A DNA stretch of 41,109 bases, from contig JACNKX010000045.1 in assembly GCA_014381825.1 (NCBI GenBank), positions 1-41,109 on the forward strand, written 5' to 3'. Position numbers and translations under genes: made by a program. The notes beneath the pieces were generated by a model. It did no database searches. It worked only from the letters and a program-made list of their open reading frames with translations, and was not told where the DNA came from. Below are positions 6,124 through 14,491 of this stretch, piece by piece (the first letter of the stretch is position 1; each line of letters starts with the position of its first letter). Source of the stretch: Planctomycetota bacterium (GTDB lineage Bacteria > Planctomycetota > Planctomycetia > Pirellulales > Pirellulaceae).

Positions 6124-7029
6124 ATGGTTGACGCAATTGCGCAGGGACGTCGAGTGCCAGACGAATTGCGAGGAGAACTCGTAGACAGCACATCACGGTT
6201 AGGTCGACCCCAGGAATTGCGTGAGCGTCTTTGTGGTGACGGCTATGTGCTACTGCGAGGAATGGTCGATCGAGAGACTATCTTATCGGCTCGCGAAGAA
6301 GTGTTTGACCGTCTTGTCCAAATCGGGGAAATCAAACAACCAGCTATCGATGGTATCGCGACGGGAGAAAGTCAGCGGCGAGCACTCGCTAATGATCTTG
6401 GCGACTTTTGGCGCAGTGTATGTAGCGGTCCGGCGCTACGCGACGCGACACATGGGAAGCAGATGGAGGCTGTCATGACGTTGTTGGTTGGCGAGCCGGC
6501 GCAGGCTCACGACTTCATGTTCCTGCGACCGGGTCGCCCAGGGGTCAGCACACGTTTGCACTATGACTTACCATTCTTCGCGCGTGGATCGAATCGTGTT
6601 TACACGGCTTGGCTGGCGTTGGGCGACATCCCGCTGACCGATGGTCCGCTGATGATTGCCGAAGGCTCAAATCAATTCAACGACTTGATCGACCCGATCC
6701 GGCAGATCGACTACGACTCGTCAGAATCACCAACGGTTCAGATCATGGAGGACACGGTCCGGTTCGTTCAAAATCGAAGCGCTCGTCTTTTGACCTCATG
6801 CTTTGGCCTCGGTGACCTGATCGTCTTCGATATGGTCACATTGCATGGAACACTGGACAACTGCTCGGACATCGGTCGAGTTCGCCTTTCCTGCGACGTC
6901 CGCTGGCAACCGGCAAGCGATCCGATAGATCCGCGATACCGCGGTGCCAACCCTCCGGGAACCACCGGCGCTGGCTACGGAGAACTCAACGGAGCAAAAC
7001 CACTGACGGACGATTGGCACACGCGTTGA
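6124..7029 (+). CDS. phytanoyl-CoA dioxygenase (PhyH) family protein
   Basis: This is a 301-residue Fe(II)/2-oxoglutarate oxygenase of the PhyH family, which hydroxylates small or lipid substrates in the cytoplasm using O2 and 2-oxoglutarate. The iron ligands are visible: H146-x-D148 in TRLHYDLPFF and the distal histidine H241 in VTLHGTLDN. An arginine (R252 or R254 in GRVRLSCDVRW) is likely to bind 2-oxoglutarate. The N-terminal DGYVLLRGMVDRETI segment is typical of the family opening. The length is normal. ATG at 6124 is preceded by 150 nt of non-coding DNA with a TATAAT at 6036-6041 but no clear -35 box. The substrate is unknown, and the neighbouring minus-strand amidohydrolases do not identify it. 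Confidence 0.85.
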   Translation: MVDAIAQGRRVPDELRGELVDSTSRLGRPQELRERLCGDGYVLLRGMVDRETILSAREEVFDRLVQIGEIKQPAIDGIATGESQRRALANDLGDFWRSVCSGPALRDATHGKQMEAVMTLLVGEPAQAHDFMFLRPGRPGVSTRLHYDLPFFARGSNRVYTAWLALGDIPLTDGPLMIAEGSNQFNDLIDPIRQIDYDSSESPTVQIMEDTVRFVQNRSARLLTSCFGLGDLIVFDMVTLHGTLDNCSDIGRVRLSCDVRWQPASDPIDPRYRGANPPGTTGAGYGELNGAKPLTDDWHTR

Positions 7030-7105
7030 GTTCCAAGAATGACGGTAACTTTGATAGTTTCCTGAGTTGGAGGAGACTGGCCGCCGATTCGCAGCGATCT
7101 GTTGA

Positions 7106-7879
7106 TTAACGGTCGCCCAGCAGTTCTTCGGCGTTCTTGTGCTGTATTGCCTCGGTGATTGCTCCACCGAGAGCTGACTCTCGGAACTTGAACAGCGATG
7201 CCTCCAGATTGAAGAATGGAAAATGTGACCCGAATAAAAGACGTTCTAGAGGCACGTCCTTCGTCAGTTTTTCCAAAGCACCGACTTGCTCGGCATGAGA
7301 ATTTTCGAAATAGACGTTTCCCGCTTCGGCCAGTTGCGCGGCGGCGTCTCCCCGGACGGAACCGTAGTTATTCATCACGATCAGCGGCACATTGGGATGC
7401 CGTTTGACCAACGCAGCAAGCGGCGTGGCATCGACGGTCGGGACGACCATCAGCGGGTGATTCGTCCGTACGTCTTCCATCTTCAAGGCCACTTGCACGA
7501 TCAGCCGAAACCGTTGTGCCTCGGCCAGTAACTGGTCGCACAGGTCGGAGTCGAATCCGTATCCGTGATAGTTGGGATGTAATCGAATCACTTTCATACG
7601 GTGATCCTCGGCGCAACGACGCACATCTTCTTCCCAATCTGGGAGCGATGGGTTGACGCTACCAACCGGAAGCAACAACCCGTCTCCATGCCGTCGACAA
7701 TCCTCAGACAGCCTGCGATTTACGTCGGCGATATCACGGTGCAAGACTCCGTCAAAACTTCCCGCCCAGGCCTGGGAAACGCCGCACTGTTGGAGCTTCT
7801 TGACCAGTCGTGAAGTTTCATCGTGCGGCAGTCTCCGAAAGGGCCATCGAGAAAGATTCACGTTCACATCGACGATCAT
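7106..7879 (-). CDS. Amidohydro_2 family protein lacking the HxH motif
   Basis: This is a 257-residue TIM-barrel protein of the Amidohydro_2 family (metal-dependent hydrolases and decarboxylases). It begins MIVDVNVNLSRWPFRRLP: at the place of the first-strand metal ligands HxH it has N6-x-N8. Later family features remain: VIRLHPNYHGYGF, an MNNYGS block where active members have a histidine, and LLFGSHFPFFN near the end, where active members have a GSDxP aspartate. Metal binding is therefore doubtful and the protein may be non-hydrolytic or use another site. The WPFRR opening is typical of a planctomycete subgroup. The start overlaps the stop of the upstream amidohydrolase by 4 bases (7876-7879), so the two are translationally coupled and may act together. 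Confidence 0.8.
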   Translation of the reverse strand: MIVDVNVNLSRWPFRRLPHDETSRLVKKLQQCGVSQAWAGSFDGVLHRDIADVNRRLSEDCRRHGDGLLLPVGSVNPSLPDWEEDVRRCAEDHRMKVIRLHPNYHGYGFDSDLCDQLLAEAQRFRLIVQVALKMEDVRTNHPLMVVPTVDATPLAALVKRHPNVPLIVMNNYGSVRGDAAAQLAEAGNVYFENSHAEQVGALEKLTKDVPLERLLFGSHFPFFNLEASLFKFRESALGGAITEAIQHKNAEELLGDR

Positions 7880-8760
7880 ACGTTGACTCCTTTGGAACGC
7901 AGAATGGGGGTCAGCATACGGCGTAGATTACCACCAAGGATCTGTCTTCTTCCTGCTTCCGAAATCTCCGCGCCATAGACTTTCGCCAGTTGAGACGAGA
8001 AACTTCGCCCGCCGGCGTCGCTGCCATAAATCACTCGCTCGGCGCCCAACTCGCGAACCGCCATTTCAACAAAACCGGCCGTCGGCTCCGACCCTCCAAT
8101 TCCGATCGACACATTCTTGGCTGCCCGAACGGCTCGGATACCTCGCGTCCAGTCGCCGCCCGTGTGTCCGCAAATAATTGGAACGTTGGGGTGACGTGCT
8201 GCGAGTATCGCCAAATCCATTGGCGTGGATTCTCCCGGTCCGTTGCCCTGAGTCTTGAGCCAAGTGTGCTGGTAGATCGCGGCCTGCAGTTCTCCACATC
8301 GTTTGATGATCGGGTCGAGAGCCTCCTCGCTACACTTACGGGCAACCCAAAGTTTAACGCCAATCATCGGACCCTCGGCGACGCAGCGCTCGATCTCGGC
8401 AAGACTCTCCTCGGGGTGGTGGCCATTCAAATACGCAAAGCCGAATATTCGGTGCCCCCATTTGCTGAGCGCATCTAGTACTTGATCATTCTGGCGACGG
8501 AACTCATCCGGTTTTGGGGCTGTTGACCACGGCCATCCCATAAAGAAAATGAGACGGTGAATTGCCATCCGGTCGGCGTATTCGACTATTTTCTCGACAC
8601 GGTCGGCTGGCGTCTCACCAACCACTCCGGAGAAATGACAGTGCAGATCCCAAATGTCGTCACCGTTCGTTGGGGCTAGCTCGGCAAGTAATTGCCGAGA
8701 AGTTAGCAAGCTGCTGGCGGAAGCGACCGTCGCGGCCTCGAGAAAGAAGCGTCTGTCCAT
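7876..8760 (-). CDS. exported Amidohydro_2 family hydrolase with Tat-like signal
   Basis: This is a 294-residue protein. The N-terminus MDRRFFLEAATVASASSLL resembles a twin-arginine signal (RRFFL plus a hydrophobic run), which suggests export in a folded, metal-loaded state. The barrel begins WDLHCHFSG with intact H40-x-H42. It then has VKLWVARKC, where the lysine is often carboxylated or catalytic, YQHTW and ICGHTGGDW histidines, and VIYGSDAGG with the catalytic-type aspartate. So unlike its partner it keeps the full metal site. It is the first gene of a two-gene operon with the HxH-less paralogue (4-base overlap). The reaction is unknown; family members cleave C-N or C-C bonds of cyclic or aromatic acids. 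Confidence 0.85.
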   Translation of the reverse strand: MDRRFFLEAATVASASSLLTSRQLLAELAPTNGDDIWDLHCHFSGVVGETPADRVEKIVEYADRMAIHRLIFFMGWPWSTAPKPDEFRRQNDQVLDALSKWGHRIFGFAYLNGHHPEESLAEIERCVAEGPMIGVKLWVARKCSEEALDPIIKRCGELQAAIYQHTWLKTQGNGPGESTPMDLAILAARHPNVPIICGHTGGDWTRGIRAVRAAKNVSIGIGGSEPTAGFVEMAVRELGAERVIYGSDAGGRSFSSQLAKVYGAEISEAGRRQILGGNLRRMLTPILRSKGVNV

Positions 8761-9091
8761 GGTCAGCCTTTGCGGTGCCGACGCCAGCCCACGGTGCGGC
8801 CGGGATAGCGACGGACCCTTGGTTTGGAAGGAGTTGTTTCACGCTCGTCAGCCCATCGTACATTAACGCAGAACGAGCGACGAGGATTGTTTTGCCAGCA
8901 GGTCGCGAAAGCGACAAACGAAAGGACATCTTCAACGGGCTCGTTGATTCAAGAGGCTTCTTCTGATGTGACGATGCCTTTCGTCATCACGCGCTGCAGT
9001 GGCGGACTGATCGAATGCTGATAACGTCGGGTTGTGGTAATCTGGAAGACCTGAACCCGTCCCATAACTGCGATGCCACCCGCGGATCTTC
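8761..9091. other. divergent intergenic region
   Basis: This 331-nt spacer between the minus-strand amidohydrolase operon and the plus-strand SGNH-TPR gene should hold both promoters. I found no convincing -35/-10 pair. A 6-bp hairpin TGACGA/TCGTCA lies around 8970-8987. Confidence 0.5.
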
Positions 9092-11173
9092 ATGCCTTCG
9101 CCTGCCAGAACTTCTCACTTGTCTAATCGTTCTCGGCTCAAGAAGCTCGTATTCGCCATCGTCGCGACGATTGCCTTCTTCTTGATCCTCGAGATCGGAT
9201 TGGGGCTGTGTGGCATCACACCGGTTACCGAAACGCACGACCCGTTCGTTGGGTTCTCGCAGATTCCGTTGCTTGAATCGGTGACAGGTGAAAGCGACGA
9301 AGAACTTCTAACAACGGCAAGTAGTAAGCTCGTGTGGTTTAACGAGCAGACGTTTCCCAAACATAAGCCTGCGGGATCGCGCCGCGTGTTTTGCGTTGGC
9401 GGCTCGACGACTTATGGACGTCCATACTGGGACGCAACGTCGTATTCCGGTTTCCTGCGCGAGCTACTCCCTTTGGTCGACGACTCGTGCGAGTGGGAAG
9501 TGATCAACGCGGGGGGCGTCAGTTATGCGAGTTATCGTGTGGCGGCAGTCGTCGAGGAATTGGCTCGATATGAACCGGATCTCTTCATTGTCTACAGTGT
9601 TCACAACGAATTCCTCGAACGTAGAACTTATGAAGGAATGTTCGAGCAACCCGAAGTGCAGCTGCGCATCTCGTCTGCGTTAAGCCAAACGCGAACATGG
9701 GCGTTGCTTGCTCGCGTCCTCAAGCGTCACGATAACGATGCACCGATCGACGCCTCCACAATGTTTGCGGAGGAAGTTAACGAGATACTCAACGATACGG
9801 TTGGTCCGTCGGACTATCATCGCGACGACGAGTGGCGTGAGGGTGTTCTCCGCCACTATGAGTTGAACCTTCAACGGATGGTGAAAGCCGCCAAACAAGC
9901 CGGAGCGAAGATCGTCGTTGTCACACCCGCGTCGAATCAAAAAGATTGCTCGCCGTTTAAGAGCGAACCGCAGCTTGGCTTATCCGGAAACGAACTGACT
10001 CAACTCCAGTCGCATCTCGCGCTTGCCGAAGAGCAACTAGCGAATGAACAGCTTGACGATGCTTTACTCTCGATCGAACAGGCGAAAGCGATGGACGACG
10101 GGTACGCGGCGATGCACTACCTGAACGGTAAAACGCAATTCGCTCTGGGACGCACAGATGTGGCTAAGGAGGCATTTGATCGCGCGTTGATCGAAGACAT
10201 TTGCCCGTTGCGAGCGCTACCGGAGATCACCGAAACGATTCGCCGCGTTGCGGCGCGGGAAAGGGTTCCCGTCGTTGACTTCGGCAATCGTTTACTTGCG
10301 AAATGCGAAGACGACTTCGGACATCCGTGCATCGGCACGGAATACTTTCTCGATCACGTTCATCCAACGATCGACGTACACCGACAGCTTGCCTTGTGGA
10401 TCATTGAGACCCTCCAACGCGAGGAGATTATTGGAGGCTCTTCGCCTTCGTCCGCTGCTATTTCATCTGTCGCTGAACGAATCGACGCGAGAATTGACCG
10501 GACGGAACAGGGAGTTGCACTGCGCAACCTCGCCAAAGTCCTGCATTGGGCAGGCAAGTTCGACGAGGCGGCTCCTCGTGCAGCCGATGCTCTCGCGTTG
10601 CTTGAAGACGATCTTGAGAGTCAGTTCCTGCTCGCCGAGTGCTTGCGACTGACGAGAAGAAACAGCGAGGCGATGATTGAGTTTGAACAGCTGTTCGACA
10701 TCGAGCCAAACTACCATCGCGGCTACATTCCGTTTGGAGTGCTTCTCGTCGAGGAGAGCCATTTGACCGCCGCGAAGATCTACCTGGCGATGGGCATTGC
10801 GCTGTACCCAAATCGTGACGACGCACATCAGGCGTTGGGCGCTGCTCATCTTCAGATGGCCGAATACGAACTGGCCACGCAGTCGTTGCTCGAAGCAAGT
10901 TTGCTCAATCCATACGAACCCGATACCTTGTTGTTGCTCGCGCGTACAAGACTCGCAACTGGCGAGGCAAACGAAGCCGTGTCGCTCTACAAACAGGCGA
11001 TACGGCTGGGAAGGAACGGCGCAGATACGAATAACGAACTCGGCGAAGCACTGCTTCGCGCGGGACGAGTCAAAGCGGCGCTAGCGCACTTCCTGAACGC
11101 GCTTTCAATCGAGCCCGGCCACGAAGGTGCGCAACTTAATTTCGATTCGGTTCGAAAGGACTTGGGGCTCTAG
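9092..11173 (+). CDS. membrane-anchored SGNH/GDSL hydrolase fused to TPR repeats
   Basis: This is a 693-residue protein. A basic N-terminus and a hydrophobic helix (about residues 18-41, LVFAIVATIAFFLILEIGLG) anchor it in the membrane. An SGNH hydrolase domain follows: block I CVGGSTTYG with nucleophile S105, NAGGVSYASYR with the block II glycine near 141, SVHNEF with the block III asparagine at 172, and DHVHPT near residue 419 as the Asp-His dyad. One TPR-like insertion lies inside the hydrolase (about 310-370, LALAEEQLANEQLDDALLSI). A C-terminal array of TPRs runs from about 485 to 690. SGNH enzymes deacylate or acylate sugars and lipids, and the fused TPRs point to a multiprotein complex. 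A methyltransferase and a second SGNH hydrolase follow on the same strand. Confidence 0.85.
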   Translation: MPSPARTSHLSNRSRLKKLVFAIVATIAFFLILEIGLGLCGITPVTETHDPFVGFSQIPLLESVTGESDEELLTTASSKLVWFNEQTFPKHKPAGSRRVFCVGGSTTYGRPYWDATSYSGFLRELLPLVDDSCEWEVINAGGVSYASYRVAAVVEELARYEPDLFIVYSVHNEFLERRTYEGMFEQPEVQLRISSALSQTRTWALLARVLKRHDNDAPIDASTMFAEEVNEILNDTVGPSDYHRDDEWREGVLRHYELNLQRMVKAAKQAGAKIVVVTPASNQKDCSPFKSEPQLGLSGNELTQLQSHLALAEEQLANEQLDDALLSIEQAKAMDDGYAAMHYLNGKTQFALGRTDVAKEAFDRALIEDICPLRALPEITETIRRVAARERVPVVDFGNRLLAKCEDDFGHPCIGTEYFLDHVHPTIDVHRQLALWIIETLQREEIIGGSSPSSAAISSVAERIDARIDRTEQGVALRNLAKVLHWAGKFDEAAPRAADALALLEDDLESQFLLAECLRLTRRNSEAMIEFEQLFDIEPNYHRGYIPFGVLLVEESHLTAAKIYLAMGIALYPNRDDAHQALGAAHLQMAEYELATQSLLEASLLNPYEPDTLLLLARTRLATGEANEAVSLYKQAIRLGRNGADTNNELGEALLRAGRVKAALAHFLNALSIEPGHEGAQLNFDSVRKDLGL

Positions 11174-11188
11174 CCTCTTGGAACAACG

Positions 11189-11908
11189 ATGTTTCATCCG
11201 CAAGGACCGACATTCTGGGAGTTGGCGCGACAAGCGCTGTCGTCGACACAGCGTGGTTACGATTTACTTGCTCCAAAGTTCGACTACACACCTTTTCGGA
11301 CTCCGGATCCCTTGTTGGAGTTGGTCGCACCGTTGATCGGCGCACCGCAAACGATTGACTCGGCCATCGATCTTTGCTGTGGAACAGGTGCTGGCATGAA
11401 GATGTTGCGACCGCTTTGTCGGGAACGCGTTGTGGGGCTAGATTTCAGCCACGGCATGCTCGACGTTGCCCGTGAATTGTTGAGTGAAGATCCGGAGAAA
11501 GCGAAGCTCGAATTCGTCCATGGCGACGCTCTAAATTTGCCGTTCGAGAACGAATTCGACGTGGCCGTCTGCTTCGGTGCCTTGGGGCACATTCTGAGGC
11601 GCGACGAGACTACTTTCTTGAAACAGATTGCAAAAGCACTGCGTCCCGGCGGTCGGTTTGTCTTTATCACCGCGCATCGCCCATCGCGGCTGTCGGTGAT
11701 CTATTGGCTAGCTCGCTCGTTCAACGCGGCGATGCACCTACGTAACGCGTTCCTTAAGCCTCATTTTGTGATGTTCTATTTGACGTTCCTCCTTCCGGAT
11801 GTGACGAAGTTACTCGAGGCACACGGCTTTCATGTTGCGATCCATGAAAGCGTCTTTCCAAAGCCGTATCACCAAGCGTGCGTCGTCGTTGCAACGCTGG
11901 AGGCGTAG
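11189..11908 (+). CDS. class I SAM-dependent methyltransferase (Methyltransf_11 type)
   Basis: This is a 239-residue protein with the class I Rossmann motifs in order: AIDLCCGTGAGMKML (motif I, about residues 54-68), VVGLDFSHGMLDVAR (the acidic end of strand 2), FVHGDALNLPF (motif II) and LRPGGRFVFIT (motif III). That fold transfers a methyl group from S-adenosylmethionine to an unknown small-molecule or lipid acceptor. The C-terminal helix-rich part (RLSVIYWLARSFNAA) may be amphipathic. It starts 15 bases after the SGNH-TPR gene, so the two are probably co-transcribed. The alternative, a ubiquinone/menaquinone-type methyltransferase, is not excluded, but the genome context does not favour it. 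Confidence 0.8.
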   Translation: MFHPQGPTFWELARQALSSTQRGYDLLAPKFDYTPFRTPDPLLELVAPLIGAPQTIDSAIDLCCGTGAGMKMLRPLCRERVVGLDFSHGMLDVARELLSEDPEKAKLEFVHGDALNLPFENEFDVAVCFGALGHILRRDETTFLKQIAKALRPGGRFVFITAHRPSRLSVIYWLARSFNAAMHLRNAFLKPHFVMFYLTFLLPDVTKLLEAHGFHVAIHESVFPKPYHQACVVVATLEA

Positions 11909-11971
11909 TGCGAGATGATTGGCTATGATGGTGAGTTCTTTGAAATCACACCACCGTCCGGGAGCTGAACC

Positions 11972-12916
11972 ATGATACAGAAGACGATGCTCGCGCTTAG
12001 CTTGGTACTGTTCGTCAGCAACGCGGAAGCGGCGGACCATGCCGATCTAGTTGCCTCCAGTAAACGCGTGTTGTTCCTTGGTGATTCGATCACGCACGCG
12101 GGGCATTACATTAGTCGTATCGAAGCTCAACTGCGCACGGCGAATCCGAAGTCCGTTCCAGTGCTGATCAATCTCGGCTTGCCCAGCGAGACCTGCAGTG
12201 GGCTGTCGGAGCCAGATCATCCGTTCCCACGACCTGACGTTCACGAACGAATCGAGCGAGCGTTGGCGAAGACGAAGCCGGATGTTGTCTTCGCCTGCTA
12301 CGGCATGAACGACGGAATTTACTACCCGTTCAGCGACGAGCGGCTCGCCGCTTATCAGAAAGGCATCAACGGCATCATCACGAAAGTTCAGGCAAGTGGC
12401 GCGAAGTTAGTGCTAATGACGCCGCCAGCCTTCGATCCGCTGCCGCTGCATAAGAAAGGAAGTCTGCGACCCGCGGGATCGGAGAAGTACGCGTGGTTCG
12501 CGATCTACGAAGGCTATGACGACGTGCTGAAGAAGTATGCCGCATGGGTGATGACCCTTGGGGATCGCGTGGATCTCGTTATCGATCTCCACACGCCGGT
12601 TTACGATTACGTCGCGATAAAAAGGAAAGAAGATCCTGAGTTCACAATGTCGCCCGATGGAGTCCATGTAAACGAGGAAGGACATCAGGTTCTCGCGGCG
12701 GCAGCTCTCCAGGCACTTGGCATCAAGCCGATTGACCTCGATCCTACATTGCTTGGTCTTGTTACCCAACGTCAGCAATTACTTCATGCATCCTGGGTCA
12801 GCCGCGTTGGCCACGAACGCCCCGGTGTCGCAGCGGGCCTGCCACTCGATGAAGCACAAGCAAAGGCTAACGAGTTCGACCAGCTAATTCGAGAGCAACT
12901 CTCAAAGAAAGACTAA
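11972..12916 (+). CDS. secreted SGNH/GDSL hydrolase
   Basis: This is a 314-residue protein with a signal peptide (residues 1-20, LALSLVLFVSNAEAA). The SGNH blocks are intact: VLFLGDSITHAGHY with nucleophile S39, LINLGLPSETCSGL with the block II glycine, FACYGMNDGIYYPF with the block III asparagine, and MSPDGVHVNEEGH with the Asp-x-x-His dyad near residue 230. The 60-residue tail after the catalytic dyad is helical. Planctomycete proteins of this kind are often sialate O-acetylesterase-like or act on acetylated polysaccharides, but the substrate cannot be read from the sequence. It lies 63 bases behind the methyltransferase, so it may share its transcript. Confidence 0.85.
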   Translation: MIQKTMLALSLVLFVSNAEAADHADLVASSKRVLFLGDSITHAGHYISRIEAQLRTANPKSVPVLINLGLPSETCSGLSEPDHPFPRPDVHERIERALAKTKPDVVFACYGMNDGIYYPFSDERLAAYQKGINGIITKVQASGAKLVLMTPPAFDPLPLHKKGSLRPAGSEKYAWFAIYEGYDDVLKKYAAWVMTLGDRVDLVIDLHTPVYDYVAIKRKEDPEFTMSPDGVHVNEEGHQVLAAAALQALGIKPIDLDPTLLGLVTQRQQLLHASWVSRVGHERPGVAAGLPLDEAQAKANEFDQLIREQLSKKD

Positions 12917-12956
12917 TGCTCTGTCACAGCTAAAAGTTAGGTTTGTCCATCGTAGC

Positions 12957-13159
12957 CGATGGTCTTCTGGCGGAAAGGCCAGGAGCATGCTGTCCGTAGC
13001 GGCAATTGGAAACTGTGCCTCAGGGCGGGATAGGCGGAGATTTTCAAGATGGACGACGATCTTGCCGCAGGTGAGCGTAAACGAGTCGAAGAGTTGCGAC
13101 GGCGCTGGATCGAATGGCAGAACGATGTGAACGCCACCGCGGCGATGTACGAACGCTAG
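12957..13159 (+). pseudogene. sulfatase C-terminal remnant
   Basis: The frame reads PMVFWRKGQEHAVRSGNWKL, then a TAG stop at 13031-13033, and resumes in the same frame with AEIFKMDDDLAAGERKRVEE and LRRRWIEWQNDV before a stop at 13157-13159. The pattern WRxGxxxAVRxGxWKL, followed by a DLAxxxPxxVxxLxxxWxxW tail, is the C-terminal subdomain of arylsulfatases, which are abundant in planctomycetes. The catalytic N-terminal domain (CxPSR) is absent and a second TAG precedes the fragment. Only about 65 codons of a gene normally near 480 codons remain. Confidence 0.6.
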
Positions 13160-13307
13160 AAAGTGGTCAACGCAAAGTGACGAGCACACCATCACTTCTG
13201 ACGAGCGCATCCGCGTACAGGAAGCAAATGGTTATAGCTCTCAAGTATTGCTGTGCAGTTAGCTGCCAACGTACTCGGCCATTATGGATCTCTAGATCAA
13301 TTTATTG

Positions 13308-13335
13308 TTGATATGCGAGTGCGAAGCTATATACT
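13308..13335 (+). promoter_or_regulatory. sigma-70-type promoter for the cytochrome gene
   Basis: TTGATA (13308-13313) and TATACT (13330-13335) are separated by 16 bases, each one base off the housekeeping consensus at most two positions. They lie 61 bases before the cytochrome start, with no other gene between. Confidence 0.55.
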
Positions 13336-13396
13336 GTAGCACTGTTTGCGATCCAAGTGGCTATCGGTTCTTACTTCTAACAACGAGGAGTCTGCG

Positions 13397-13816
13397 ATGA
13401 TGAAGAAGTGTCTTTTGGTTGCCTTGCCCCTGTTGGCCATGACAATGTTGTCTCTTGCCGCTATCGGCCAAGTGAGTAAGGGCAAAACGAGGCCGCTGTT
13501 GACGAAACAGTTGATGGGCGGGTTGGTGCAACCGAACTGCAAGAATCTCGGCGGCGGTTTGAAGGAAGCTCCTGCGGATGACAAGGCGTGGGCAGCATTA
13601 GCGACGAACGCTGCGCTGCTGAACGAGGCCGGCCACATTTTGATGGCGGACGGTCGTTGTCCCGATGCTGAGTGGGCAGGAGCTGCGAAGACGCTACGGG
13701 AGTGCAGCGAAGTAGTCTTGGCGAAGATCGAAGCCAAAGACGCAGAAGGTGCCCAAGGAGCTTTTAAAGCCATGACTGCATCATGCGCGGCGTGCCACAA
13801 AGCTCACAAGAAGTAG
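13397..13816 (+). CDS. periplasmic cytochrome c-prime-like protein
   Basis: This is a 139-residue protein with a signal peptide (residues 1-24, LLVALPLLAMTMLSLAAIG). The mature part is helical and ends with a single heme-binding motif SCAACHKAHKK, which puts CxxCH at the extreme C-terminus as in cytochrome c-prime and c556 proteins. Other cysteines at PNCKN and GRCPDAEW may form a disulfide. I chose ATG 13397 (ATGATG) because GAGGAG precedes it at 13385-13390 with good spacing; an upstream in-frame start at 13346 would break the signal peptide. The gene has its own promoter and a strong terminator, so it is monocistronic. Its role could be electron transfer or NO/CO binding; a link to the nearby hydrogenase is not shown. 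Confidence 0.85.
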   Translation: MMKKCLLVALPLLAMTMLSLAAIGQVSKGKTRPLLTKQLMGGLVQPNCKNLGGGLKEAPADDKAWAALATNAALLNEAGHILMADGRCPDAEWAGAAKTLRECSEVVLAKIEAKDAEGAQGAFKAMTASCAACHKAHKK

Positions 13817-13845
13817 CCTAACCGAACGGATCGTATTCCACGAAG

Positions 13846-13887
13846 AAGAGCCAGCCTTGGGAGAAGGGCTGGCTCTTTCTTTTGTTT
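13846..13887 (+). terminator. intrinsic terminator of the cytochrome gene
   Basis: A perfect 11-bp stem AAGAGCCAGCC (13846-13856) / GGCTGGCTCTT (13867-13877) with a 10-nt loop is followed by a T-rich run to 13887. It begins 30 bases after the cytochrome stop codon. Confidence 0.93.
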
Positions 13888-13920
13888 AACCGCCGAAGCT
13901 GGCGAACCCTGTCGCTACCT

Positions 13921-14157
13921 GTCCGCGATCTTGCGCCATCCACGGAGAAGGTCATTACGGATCTGAACGCGATGCTGCGAGGCTTTGCGAACTATTTCAA
14001 AATGGCCAACTAGCAATGACGCTTTCGTGACTTGATGGCATGGATTCGACGGCGTTTACGCGCCAAGCAGCTTGTGCGCTGGAAACAACCGGGTCGCCTT
14101 CATCACTGCTTGTGGCAGTTGGGCTATCAGGGCGATTCCCAGAAGACTCGCATGTCC
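13921..14157 (+). pseudogene. group II intron maturase (GIIM domain) remnant
   Basis: One frame reads VRDLAPSTEKVITDLNAMLR, then GFANYFKMAN, two stops (TAG 14011-14013 and TGA 14017-14019), then RFRDLMAWIRRRLR and LVRWKQPGRLHHCLWQLGY. The LNxxLRGxxNYF...FxxLDxWIRRRLRxxxWxQWK pattern is the maturase-specific domain of group II intron reverse transcriptases. The reverse-transcriptase palm and the intron RNA ends are not present nearby, and domain V was not found downstream. The remnant starts about 35 bases after a strong terminator, a preferred target of class C introns. It is dead. Confidence 0.7.
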
Positions 14158-14491
14158 GCGAACGCTACGGCGATGGAATTCAATTTAAATCGCCGATTAA
14201 GACAAAGTGAACGCCTGCCATACAACCGAAAGTTCACGACGTCGATCGAATGCTGGTTCTCGGAAGCCGTTTCGCACCTTGCTCTCCAACTCCATCGTTC
14301 GATCCTGTGGGCACTAACACCACTTCCCAGACGTTTCCAGCGAATTCTCACGGCACACGGTTTGCAGACTCTGCTCGGGAGCGAACTAAGGAACGTTGAT
14401 GTTTTGTTCAGCTTGGTGGCTTGATTAGCGACGCGGTAGACGCCACGATTGGTCACCTTGAGTTTGTGCAGTCATCGCAGGAACGAAGATC
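14158..14491. other. hydrogenase operon upstream region
   Basis: This 334-base non-coding stretch should carry the hydrogenase promoter. I could not pick out a convincing -35/-10, -24/-12 or FNR-like site by eye. Frames open on both strands show no family resemblance. Confidence 0.4.

Noticed and set aside
8660-8935. 91-codon minus-strand frame upstream of the exported amidohydrolase
   Set aside because: It overlaps the amidohydrolase start and signal peptide in another frame and shows no domain.
12902-13210. 102-codon minus-strand frame between the SGNH and cytochrome genes
   Set aside because: The plus strand here carries sulfatase motifs, so the antisense frame is a shadow of the old coding sequence.
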